In this document: piece by piece, positions 7,751 through 15,660 of the stretch
How the letters are laid out: each line of letters begins with the position of its first letter
Numbering within the stretch: position 1 is the stretch's first letter
Source of the DNA: Pantoea sp. alder81
GTDB lineage: Bacteria; Pseudomonadota; Gammaproteobacteria; Enterobacterales; Enterobacteriaceae
Length of the DNA stretch: 64,000 nt
Direction: 5' to 3'
Assembly: GCF_020179835.1 (NCBI RefSeq)
Contig: NZ_JAIUDA010000014.1
Coordinates: forward strand, 1 to 64,000
Made by a program: the position numbers and the translations under genes
The notes under the pieces: generated by a model
Database searches by the model: none
Told to the model about the DNA's origin: nothing
The model's input: the letters and a program-made list of their open reading frames with translations, nothing else

Positions 7751-9112
7751 TTAAGAGGTAGAAAGGGTGCGGTGTTCGCTGGCGTTACGTTTTGCCACCA
7801 TTACGGCGGTGACAAAGCACAACAGCGCTGAAACGAGACCGGCTGCCACCCAGAACAGGGACAACGTGTGAAAATCGTAGATTTTTTTGCCATTCTCAAT
7901 CACCGAGGTTCTGTCGATGATGATGCCGGTGAGAAACTCACCAAACCCGGCGCCGGCGTAGCTGACGATGCCGATGGTACCCAGCGCTGCACCCGCTGCT
8001 TTACGGGATGAAATGTCCACGGCGAGCAGGCCGCCAAGGAAGCAGGTCAGCGCACCGATGGTGGCACCAAAAATGACCATGGAGATGATGTCGGTGTAGT
8101 AGCTGTGCGGTGACCACAGCATCAGCGCAAAGCCACCGGTGTTAATCAGGCTGATGAAACCGGCCATGATGCTGCGATTTTTCGCAAAGAACCGGTCCGA
8201 CAGCACGCCCGCCAGGATGGTGCCGACAATGCCCGCGATGGCATTGACGCCGATGATGGCTGAGGCCTCCACGGTGGTGTAACCCTTGCCCTGCTGCAGG
8301 AAGAATATGCCCCAGGAGTTCACGCCGTAGCGATCGATGTACATAAAGGCGGAGGCCAGCGCCAGCGTCCACAGTGCCGGGTTGCGCAGCGCAGACAGCT
8401 GGTTTTTCAGGATGGAGCTTTTTGCCTCGTGTTCTTCCAGGGGCTCGTTGCTGATTTCATGAATGGACGGGAAACCACTACTCTGCGGCGAGTCACGCAT
8501 AAACAGCAGCATGATTACCACGCCTGCTGCGCCCAGTGCGGCAGTGGAGATATAGCCCATGTGCCAGCCGTATCCGGCAATCACCGCGGCGATCACCATA
8601 TAGGTCATGGCCTCACCAATGTTATGCGCGGTCGACCAGATCGAATAGAAGGTGCCGCGCTCTTTCGTGCCGTACCAGCGCGCGAGCGACACCGCACACG
8701 GTCCCACGCCCATCGACTGTGCCCAGCCGTTGATGCCCCAGAAGATGGCCAGCAGCATGGCGTTAGTGGTCATGCCCATCATCAGGTTCATGCCTGCGCT
8801 GAGCAGCAGGCCCAGGCTCATAAAGCGCACCACGTTCGCGTGGTCGGCAATAAATCCGTTTACCAGCTTGCCGATGGCGTAGCTGAAAAACAGCGCAGAG
8901 CCGATCATGCCCAGCTCGGAAGGCGAAATGCCCAGGTCGACCAGGGCGCTTTTGGCCACGGTAAACGACAGCCGGCACACGTAGAACGTCACGTAAGCGA
9001 GCGTCATCGCCAGAAACGTCTGCCACCGGACGAAGCGAAAGCGCTGTTCATTAAAGGCGCCGGCGTGTTTCTCCGGGCTGGCGCGGAAATAGCTGAGTAA
9101 TCCTGACATCAT
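7751..9112 (-). CDS. MFS organophosphate:phosphate antiporter-like transporter
   Basis: 453 residues from the start MMSGLLSYF, chosen because GGAG lies five bases upstream. It has about 12 hydrophobic spans and the pattern of the UhpT/GlpT/PgtP family (YVTFYVCRLSFTVAKSALVD, FGINGWAQSMG-like GINGWAQSMGVGPC, GxxSDRFF). These carriers take up a sugar or glycerol phosphate in exchange for phosphate. Between a phytase and an inositol monophosphatase the likely cargo is inositol monophosphate, which is an inference from context. No frame damage is seen. Confidence 0.88.
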   Translation of the reverse strand: MMSGLLSYFRASPEKHAGAFNEQRFRFVRWQTFLAMTLAYVTFYVCRLSFTVAKSALVDLGISPSELGMIGSALFFSYAIGKLVNGFIADHANVVRFMSLGLLLSAGMNLMMGMTTNAMLLAIFWGINGWAQSMGVGPCAVSLARWYGTKERGTFYSIWSTAHNIGEAMTYMVIAAVIAGYGWHMGYISTAALGAAGVVIMLLFMRDSPQSSGFPSIHEISNEPLEEHEAKSSILKNQLSALRNPALWTLALASAFMYIDRYGVNSWGIFFLQQGKGYTTVEASAIIGVNAIAGIVGTILAGVLSDRFFAKNRSIMAGFISLINTGGFALMLWSPHSYYTDIISMVIFGATIGALTCFLGGLLAVDISSRKAAGAALGTIGIVSYAGAGFGEFLTGIIIDRTSVIENGKKIYDFHTLSLFWVAAGLVSALLCFVTAVMVAKRNASEHRTLSTS

Positions 9113-9215
9113 ATTGTCTCCGAAAGGCGGAGGCGTTGCTGATTGCTGTGTATCATCCCTGACGGCCGGATCCATTTTATGTAGAGTACAGAATCAGAAG
9201 CCCTGCCCGTGCAGG

Positions 9216-10025
9216 TTAGCGTAAGGGTTGTTTAACCCATTGTTTTAATTGTGGGTAAAGCGTTTCACTTGCCAGAAGTACCGGGTTTCCGCGCGCGATG
9301 CCCTCGTCAGCCAGGTAGTCATTGGTGGAGCCGCCAGCCTCGCGCATCAGCACGATGCCCGGCAGGCCGTCCCACGGGTTCATATGCGGTTCGTAATAAC
9401 CAATCAGTCGCCCGGCGGCAGCCCAGGCGCTCATCAGCGCGCCCGAACCGTTGCGGACGAACATGCCGCCGTGCTGCAGCAGTTCATCCAGAAACGGCAG
9501 GAAATCTGCGGAGGACACGCGGTGCGAGGTACCGACGCCCATCACGCCGCCTGCCACGCTGGTTGCCGCATGCGGTGTAATCCTCTGGTCATTGAGCCAT
9601 GCGCCCTGTCCCTGCAAAGCATGAAAGAGTTCGTGGTGATTCGGGTCGTACACCACGCCAATTAGCGGTTCACCATCTACCACAATCGCCAGCGACAGGC
9701 ACCAGGTGTGCAGTCCGTTGAGAAAACAGCTGGTGCCGTCAATCGGGTCAACGACCCACAGCACGCGCTGCTGTGTATCCACGGTGCCGCTCTCTTCACC
9801 GAGAAATCCATCTTCCGGGAAGGCGTCTGCAATGCGTGATTTGACGTAAGACTCCACCTCGCAGTCGGCGCGGCTGACCACGTCCTGCAGGTCATCCCCC
9901 TTGTGTTCGGTGAGCAGGCTGTCGCGCTGCTGATAAAACTCATAGGCCAGCTTTCCCCCGGACTCAGCAAGACTGCAGGCGAAACGGTAACGCGCCAGAA
10001 GCGAATCAACTTCATGGGTAGCCAT
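9216..10025 (-). CDS. Inositol monophosphatase-family phosphatase
   Basis: 269 residues from MATHEVDSLL; the site GAGGAG stands before this ATG and an upstream ATG lies inside the operator. The family's metal-binding motifs are all present: GEESG, WVVDPIDGT and WDGLPGIVLMREAGG. The enzyme should hydrolyse inositol monophosphate, or a related sugar phosphate, in the cytoplasm. It is the first gene of the three-gene operon and its leader carries the LacI-type palindrome. In this setting it would complete phytate breakdown to free myo-inositol. Confidence 0.88.
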   Translation of the reverse strand: MATHEVDSLLARYRFACSLAESGGKLAYEFYQQRDSLLTEHKGDDLQDVVSRADCEVESYVKSRIADAFPEDGFLGEESGTVDTQQRVLWVVDPIDGTSCFLNGLHTWCLSLAIVVDGEPLIGVVYDPNHHELFHALQGQGAWLNDQRITPHAATSVAGGVMGVGTSHRVSSADFLPFLDELLQHGGMFVRNGSGALMSAWAAAGRLIGYYEPHMNPWDGLPGIVLMREAGGSTNDYLADEGIARGNPVLLASETLYPQLKQWVKQPLR

Positions 10026-10039
10026 AACTTCTCCTCGAT

Positions 10040-10057
10040 AATGCACACGTGTGCATT
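10040..10057. promoter_or_regulatory. LacI-type operator AATGCACACGTGTGCATT
   Basis: A perfect 18-bp palindrome with a central CG, the hallmark of LacI/GalR-family operators. It lies 15 bp before the phosphatase start codon, directly upstream of its ribosome binding site and downstream of the LacI-type gene. It is the natural candidate for the regulator at 10152. Confidence 0.75.
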
Positions 10058-10151
10058 TTGTGGCAAAAAATTAGCCCCGCAGGGCAGAAAGGAGTCTGGC
10101 TGGATTGCGAAGATTAATCTGTGAGCAAATCCACATAAAACTAATTTTCCA

Positions 10152-11132
10152 TTATGCGCTTTGACGAACGATTAATTTCACCGGCACGGCACGCTGGCGG
10201 GACGGAAGGTCAAACTGTTCAATACGGGTGACCAGCAGGTCGACCGCCTGCTGCGCCAGACCGTCCGTATCCTGCTGCACAGTGGTGAGGTGGTAGGGAT
10301 CCCAGCTTGCCTGCGGAATGTCATCAAAACCGATGACCGCAGGAAGAGGGCCGCTGCTGTTCAGCGCCCGAAGGCCGTCCATCGCGCCCAGTGCCAGCAT
10401 GTCCGTGGCGCACAGCAGCACCTGACATCCGCTGAGCTCCTGTGCTTCCGCCCGGCCTGCCGCATAGCCGCCGCCGGCAATAAAACGGGCAGTAATGGTG
10501 AGGTCTGGCACACAGACCCGCAGGGCCTCGTAGCGTTGTTCCGTACTGAAATTGCTGCTGTGTTCGCCGATAAACCCAATATTCTGCCAGCCCTGCTTTC
10601 GGCAGTAGTCGGCCATCAGCTGCATGCCCTGCGCGTTGTCACTGGTCACGCGGTCGCAGCCCGGGAGGTCCGCGTGGCGGTTAATCAGCGTGACCGGTAT
10701 TTTGCGCGCCAGATACTCTTCGGCGAGCGACAGCGGCGGCGCCCCGGAGGTGATGATGACGCCCGCAACGTGATAGCTGAGCAGCTGTCGCAGCGAAGGC
10801 GCCAGCTGTTCCGGGTCGTCGGCATTCATCAACAGCGGCATAAAGCCGTGCAACGCCAGCTGGTGGACCAGAGGGGCGAGAAGCTTGCTGCGGAAAGGGT
10901 TATCGAATCCGGCGGTGACGATGCCGATAAAGTTGCTGCTCCCAGTGTTCATGGTGCGGGCAATGATATTGACCTGATAGCCCAGCTGCTCGGCGGCACG
11001 CATTACCTTCGCGCGGGTTTTTTCTGCAACGGACGCGCCGGGCGTGAAAGTTCTGGAGACGGCCGAACGGGAAACACCCGCCAGCCGCGCCACGTCTTCA
11101 GCTTTTACCCAGCTTTTCCCTTTTTCAGTCAT
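10152..11132 (-). CDS. LacI-family transcriptional regulator
   Basis: 326 residues from MTEKGKSWVKAEDV; GGTGG stands seven bases before this ATG. The N-terminal HTH and hinge are clear (AEDVARLAGVSRSAVSRTF), followed by a periplasmic-binding-protein-like effector domain. It lies upstream of, and in the same direction as, the phytase operon, with a perfect palindrome in the 126-bp gap. It probably represses the operon and is released by inositol, an inositol phosphate or another product; the ligand is unknown. Confidence 0.9.
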   Translation of the reverse strand: MTEKGKSWVKAEDVARLAGVSRSAVSRTFTPGASVAEKTRAKVMRAAEQLGYQVNIIARTMNTGSSNFIGIVTAGFDNPFRSKLLAPLVHQLALHGFMPLLMNADDPEQLAPSLRQLLSYHVAGVIITSGAPPLSLAEEYLARKIPVTLINRHADLPGCDRVTSDNAQGMQLMADYCRKQGWQNIGFIGEHSSNFSTEQRYEALRVCVPDLTITARFIAGGGYAAGRAEAQELSGCQVLLCATDMLALGAMDGLRALNSSGPLPAVIGFDDIPQASWDPYHLTTVQQDTDGLAQQAVDLLVTRIEQFDLPSRQRAVPVKLIVRQSA

Positions 11133-11228
11133 CCGTTGTCCACCCTGCCGATTCGCCTGCACTGATTACACAGGGAAAACTCAGCTCAGGGCTACAACTT
11201 TTTTCAGAAATGCTGATGGTGCCCCTGG

Positions 11229-11486
11229 TCAGGCAGGTTGCATGACCTTTTTCTGACGTATGAGTCTGTTGTGTTTTTCAGTGGCCAGACTGAGTTCGTT
11301 CTGCAGCTGAAGGTACTCTCTCCGGGCTTCGCTCATACGCTTCGCGTGCAGCAACGTTTCCCTTGCCGTGGTTTGCTTTTCTTCCAGCGCACGCAGAATA
11401 ATTTCTGATTCGCGCAGGTAGCACTTCAGCTGTTCGATGTGAGCTTCCTGAGCAATCACTGCTTTTTTTACATTTTTACAAGTCAT
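11229..11486 (-). CDS. Small coiled-coil protein
   Basis: 85 residues from MTCKNVKKAV, with GAGGTGG just upstream. Nearly the whole protein is predicted by eye to be one coiled coil: long runs of Glu, Leu, Lys and Arg with heptad spacing (IEQLKCYLRESEIILRALEE). No domain is recognised. It stands alone between the LacI gene and a 413-bp gap. Confidence 0.55.
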   Translation of the reverse strand: MTCKNVKKAVIAQEAHIEQLKCYLRESEIILRALEEKQTTARETLLHAKRMSEARREYLQLQNELSLATEKHNRLIRQKKVMQPA

Positions 11487-11905
11487 AACCACCTCAAAAT
11501 TTCCTTATTCCTAAAGCATAAAGCGTAATAACGAAAACTATAACTCGCTAATGGCTTAGTGAACTTTCGGTTGGTTATGGAGCACAGTGTTAGACAGCCT
11601 ACATAATAGCGCTACTAAAGCCTATTTCGGGGGGATGTGACACTTAAGTTAGCGGACTGATCAGCCGATAAACATTGATTCGTAATTGCCGATAGTGTCT
11701 GACTGATCCCTAACTCCAGAAATAATCCGCAGTTTGATTTCTGCAGGTTTATCTACAACGCTAAGCATGGTTGCCATACCTAAAATGAAACGCTTTTATC
11801 TCTTAAATGATGAACTCCAGGAACGGCAGTGACTGATAAAAGGTATCTATCACGATCATTGTTGAGGTTATCCAGCATCGACAGTCTAAAACGGAGTTCA
11901 AAATA
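11487..11905. other. Intergenic region before the diguanylate cyclase
   Basis: About 420 bp of AT-rich DNA between divergent genes. I see no ORF, repeat or clear operator. Promoters for the coiled-coil gene and the cyclase must be here. Confidence 0.35.
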
Positions 11906-13168
11906 ATGAGCAATGCGATCAAACCTACCCTTTCCGCCGTTTGGTCCACCGACGCCAGTGGCTTCTGTGTTAACAGTCAGGAAAGCCCTGAAGGCCTGAT
12001 CCCCGCACTTAAAGGCGTTACGCTGAGTGCATGGCTGGAGTTCGCACAGGCTGATGATGATGCAACGATTGCGCAGCAACTTACTGCTGCGCTGGAAATG
12101 TTAACCCCTTTCAATATCGAAGTACCGATTAACTGCCTAGACGGGACCAGGCGCCGGGTGATTCTGTCTGGTTTGCCGGAATGTACTACCAGTAACTCTC
12201 TCTACCATTTCAATGGATTTATCCTTGATATAACCGTTCAGCGTAAAGCACTTGAGGATGCTTTGCGCACGGCGACCGAATACCGGTTGTTGATTGAAAA
12301 CAGCACCGACTTAATCGCGCATTGTGACAAGGACGGCAGGTACGTATCGATTTCGCCTTCTTACAGCGAAATGATTGGATGGTCAGTGGACGAGATAGTT
12401 GGCCAGCGCGTGGTTGATTTCCTTCACCCTGACGATCGCGTATCCGCCGGGGATGCGTTAATGCATATATTTGAGGGTGGCGTGCTGCCGGACGTTGTAG
12501 AGGTCCGCAAAAGGCACCGGGATGGCCACTACATCACGCTCGGTACTAAGGCGTGCGGGGTAGATGATCCCTCTACTGGCGATAATATCGGAGCCGTGCT
12601 TGTCTCACGCGATATCACGCGTGACAAGGAAAAAATGAGAAGGCTTGAGAAGCTTGCTACCCGGGACACGTTGACCGGATTGCCTAACCGGGCCTGGGTT
12701 TACGATAAAGTCAGAGGGATGCTGTCTGAGGGAGAAGATCTCACTTTCACAACAGTTCTTTTTATCGATCTTAATGGATTCAAACCCGTTAACGATGCCC
12801 TGGGGCATGCGGCAGGTGACGTTTTGCTACAGCAGGTGAGTGAGCGATTAAAACACTGCATGTGCCCTGGGGACTCAGTGGCGCGCCTGGGAGGAGATGA
12901 GTTCGTCATAGCCGCTAAATGCATTAATCGCGAGGCGGCTTCAGCGATCGCACAGCGTCTTATAGACAGCCTCCGGGAGCCATTCGTTATTCATAAAATG
13001 GAAGTGCGTATCGGGGCATCCATAGGTATCAGCCTTGCAGGCTTCGGATCAGTAACCGTCGATCAGTTATTTGATCGCGCTGACAAAGCGATGTATCAGG
13101 CGAAAGCTAAAAGAACGGGCTCTTATCAGTTTTATGGTGGCTGTATAAAGGCTACAAAGGAGAGTTGA
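11906..13168 (+). CDS. PAS-GGDEF diguanylate cyclase
   Basis: 420 residues, start supported by GGAGTTC. Residues 1-115 form a weakly conserved sensory region, about 122-245 a PAS domain (YRLLIENSTDLIAHCDKDGRY) and about 250-410 the GGDEF domain with an intact GGDEF at 329-333. It should make c-di-GMP from GTP. The inhibitory I-site is degenerate: CPGD replaces RxxD upstream of GGDEF, so product inhibition may be lost. No transmembrane span is seen, so it is cytosolic. It sits in a window that also encodes an EAL protein (bluF). Confidence 0.92.
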   Translation: MSNAIKPTLSAVWSTDASGFCVNSQESPEGLIPALKGVTLSAWLEFAQADDDATIAQQLTAALEMLTPFNIEVPINCLDGTRRRVILSGLPECTTSNSLYHFNGFILDITVQRKALEDALRTATEYRLLIENSTDLIAHCDKDGRYVSISPSYSEMIGWSVDEIVGQRVVDFLHPDDRVSAGDALMHIFEGGVLPDVVEVRKRHRDGHYITLGTKACGVDDPSTGDNIGAVLVSRDITRDKEKMRRLEKLATRDTLTGLPNRAWVYDKVRGMLSEGEDLTFTTVLFIDLNGFKPVNDALGHAAGDVLLQQVSERLKHCMCPGDSVARLGGDEFVIAAKCINREAASAIAQRLIDSLREPFVIHKMEVRIGASIGISLAGFGSVTVDQLFDRADKAMYQAKAKRTGSYQFYGGCIKATKES

Positions 13169-13172
13169 AAAA

Positions 13173-13200
13173 AACCGGCACATTGTGTGCCGGTTAAAAA
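13173..13200 (+). terminator. Terminator of the diguanylate cyclase gene
   Basis: A perfect 10-bp stem (AACCGGCACA with its complement at 13186-13195) around a TTG loop starts five bases after the stop codon. It ends in TT and is preceded by an A-run, so it may act in both directions. Confidence 0.75.
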
Positions 13201-13401
13201 TTCAAGTTTCCAAGAGATTGGGTTTCACCCGGCACTAACTATAGATTAATTCAGAAAAAAATCGCTATCTTAAATTTAAAGTGGCTCCGCACAGGGCAGT
13301 TTTCAGAATTCCCCTTTGAAGTGAAAATCTTTAGGGTGAAATAGACGTACGGCACGCGGGCAGATTATTGGCCAGCCCTGTATAACGTACTTATGCCATG
13401 C

Positions 13402-13430
13402 AATAAAAAAACCGGCATGGGAGCCGGTTT
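13402..13430 (-). terminator. Terminator of the CsbD-family gene
   Basis: Read on the minus strand, AAACCGGC and GCCGGTTT form the stem and a seven-base T-run follows. It lies 20 bases after the stop of the gene at 13450. Confidence 0.8.
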
Positions 13431-13449
13431 CAGTATCAAGTCCAGGGGT

Positions 13450-13659
13450 TTACCACTTATAGTGGTTAGAATCTTCCCAGTCCTTCAGCTCTTTTTCAGC
13501 CTGCTCCTTGCCGTAACCGTAACGTTCCTGGATACGGCCGACCAGCTGGTCGCGTTTACCTTCCGCGACATCCATATCGTCGTCGGTAAGTTTGCCCCAC
13601 TGTTCTTTCACTTTGCCTTTAAACTGCTTCCAGTTACCGCTGATGCGATCTTCGTTCAT
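13450..13659 (-). CDS. yjbJ: CsbD-family stress protein, YjbJ-like
   Basis: 69 residues, start preceded by GGAG. The sequence (MNEDRISGNWKQFKGKVKEQ, then WGKLTDDDMDVAEGKRDQLVGRI) is that of E. coli YjbJ, an abundant small hydrophilic protein induced in stationary phase and osmotic stress. Its molecular role is unknown. The chromosome of the host probably carries another copy, so this is an accessory paralogue. Confidence 0.92.
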   Translation of the reverse strand: MNEDRISGNWKQFKGKVKEQWGKLTDDDMDVAEGKRDQLVGRIQERYGYGKEQAEKELKDWEDSNHYKW

Positions 13660-13929
13660 GTCGGTCTCCTTCGTTAATTCACGGGCTGCCGCCTGGCAGT
13701 CCCTATGCAGAACTTCATGCTAATCAATATGGCTCATGCAGGGCATTTTTCCAGTCTTACATCACATTCTCGGAACTTTCCTGACCTGAAGTCACCCTGT
13801 CCGGTATCCAGACACTCCCCCTGATGGCTTCTATTCAGGAGCGACTTCCGTTCTATGCCTGCAATTCCTTCTGTCCTGCCCTGTGACTTTGTTATGCATC
13901 GCATAGAATTGATTAACACAATCGTTTTC

Positions 13930-15024
13930 TTAAGTGCTCAAGGAAAAACGGTAAACCGACCAGGGGCCATGCGTTGCATCTTTACCCGGATTGTTATCTG
14001 CCAGATACTCAATCTGAGGTACGGGTACATAGATCCAGCCGCCTGAGATAACGAGAGCGTCAGGCGTTATGAGCCTCTCATCCTGTATCAGCGTCTTCAG
14101 CGTACCGTCAGGCTGAAGTTTATCGACAGAGCGTATCTCCACGTTGGAAAGATAAATATTTCCTGCCGCATCGATGGCGGACCCACCTATTGACGGAATA
14201 TCCGCAACTTTCTCAACTTGCCCCGCCAGTGCTTTATCGCTTAACCGCTGATCTTTTAATGAAGCCGTAGGAATACGATAAAGCGGGCCGGTCGGGGGCG
14301 CATAGTAAAGCCATTGTCCGTCAGGGCTGACCTCGATAACGTCACTGTGCACGGCGGGGCGTTTTCCGCGGTTATCTTCAAGAATCCGGCCCTGGTAGCC
14401 TTTCTGAACGAGCCCCTCAGGTTTACGCAGCAATGCATTTCCGGAGAGCCGCCTTATCGTTTTGCCCGTCTCAAGGTCGTGAATGATGACGCCGCCAAGC
14501 CCGGAATCAGTCACATACACGGAGTTACCCTGTATGCGTAGGTCGTTAGGCGCACCACCCGGCGGTAAAGCTTTTTCATCAAACCGGATAACTGAAGCCG
14601 CTTCGCCTGTTGCGATGTTGAATGCGACGAGTTTTGCCGCTCCCTTTGAAGGTTGCTCACCCTGAGGAGCACCTTGATCAACCGCCCACAGCAGGCCGTC
14701 TCCGAAGTGATGGCAGGCATTAACGTTGACAAGGCTGTTGAGACCTTCATCACCCGGCGTCCATTCATTCCAGTGATTACCCGGGAAGGGGGCCAGGCCA
14801 GATTCGGTCACGCGTGCAAGCGCCGGCGACTTCTCATGCCCTTTAAAGCGGGGGAAGTTGAGGAACATGGCGCCACCGGCTGAGACAGCAATGCCGTTGG
14901 CAAGCCAGGGGGAAGTGGCGGCAACCTGCAGTTGCGGATTAATCATCGACTCTGCCACAGCGAAGGCTGCCCGCGGCAGGCATAATGTTGCGAGCCCGCC
15001 CGCAATAAATTCACGTCTTTGCAT
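13930..15024 (-). CDS. Secreted royal-jelly/Yellow-like beta-propeller protein
   Basis: 364 residues. The N-terminus MQRREFIAGGLATLCLPRAA has a twin-Arg-like RREF motif and an AFA cleavage site, so Tat export to the periplasm is likely. The body shows the blades of the major royal jelly protein/Yellow and SMP-30 type beta-propeller (PNDLRIQGNSVYVTDSGLGG, GNIYLSNVEIRSVD). The bacterial family has no well-defined reaction; gluconolactonase-like activity is possible. The stop is separated by 23 bp from the VOC gene upstream, indicating one operon. Confidence 0.8.
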   Translation of the reverse strand: MQRREFIAGGLATLCLPRAAFAVAESMINPQLQVAATSPWLANGIAVSAGGAMFLNFPRFKGHEKSPALARVTESGLAPFPGNHWNEWTPGDEGLNSLVNVNACHHFGDGLLWAVDQGAPQGEQPSKGAAKLVAFNIATGEAASVIRFDEKALPPGGAPNDLRIQGNSVYVTDSGLGGVIIHDLETGKTIRRLSGNALLRKPEGLVQKGYQGRILEDNRGKRPAVHSDVIEVSPDGQWLYYAPPTGPLYRIPTASLKDQRLSDKALAGQVEKVADIPSIGGSAIDAAGNIYLSNVEIRSVDKLQPDGTLKTLIQDERLITPDALVISGGWIYVPVPQIEYLADNNPGKDATHGPWSVYRFSLST

Positions 15025-15047
15025 CGTCTGGCCTCCGGTTAAAAGAT

Positions 15048-15569
15048 TCAGGCTTCCGGTATCCAGCGCTGCTGAGTGGCTTCAGCGTCATAGCGAATGC
15101 CTGAAGGCAGCGTGATGAGCTCGATGAGGACGCCAAAAGGTGTCATGCCGAACCACGTCTGATTGCCTGCCCCCTCCTCCTGAGCAAAGCAGTCGGAAGG
15201 GCCTTCAAGCATTTCTGCGCCATGTACCCGCATTCTTTCCGCTGCCTGGTGAATGTCATCCACATACACTGAGAAGTGGTTAATTCCCGGGAGCCCCGGG
15301 TGAGCGGAACGATCCTTTGCGGGAGGGTCTGTCTGGAACAGCTCCACATTGCAGCCATTCTTCAGCCGCAGCATGGACAGGCCGGTCAGCTTGAGTTCAG
15401 CAGGGAATCCATTGAGAGGAGCCATTTTTTTACCCGGAACAAATTTATCTTCTTCAGCGGGCGGAACGATACGATAGAGCACAGATGCATCCAGCGCACC
15501 GGTGAAGAAATGCTCGGCCTGCTTTAAATCAGAAACGGTAATGCCAATGTGTTCAATTCCTCGGATCAT
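15048..15569 (-). CDS. VOC-family (glyoxalase-like) protein
   Basis: 173 residues with paired beta-alpha-beta-beta-beta modules. The first starts HIGITVSDLKQAEHFF and the second INHFSVYVDDIHQAAERM. Conserved His and Glu positions of the vicinal-oxygen-chelate fold are visible. The start has an AAGGAT site. Members include glyoxalases, dioxygenases and resistance proteins; the substrate is unknown. It probably shares a transcript with the Yellow-like gene that follows. Confidence 0.82.
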   Translation of the reverse strand: MIRGIEHIGITVSDLKQAEHFFTGALDASVLYRIVPPAEEDKFVPGKKMAPLNGFPAELKLTGLSMLRLKNGCNVELFQTDPPAKDRSAHPGLPGINHFSVYVDDIHQAAERMRVHGAEMLEGPSDCFAQEEGAGNQTWFGMTPFGVLIELITLPSGIRYDAEATQQRWIPEA

Positions 15570-15660
15570 TGGTTATATCCTTTTTAAAGTGATGTAAGAG
15601 GGCCAGCCGGGCTGTATCTGTAAAGCTGGCACCCTGCCCTCAGAAAAAAATGGTTGAGGT

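Noticed and set aside
8429..9100. Long plus-strand ORF opposite the MFS transporter
   Set aside because: Shadow of a GC-rich real gene; composition very rich in His, Arg and Gln and no ribosome binding site.
10290..11165. 291-codon plus-strand ORF opposite the LacI gene
   Set aside because: Antisense frame of a clear LacI-family gene, with unnatural composition.
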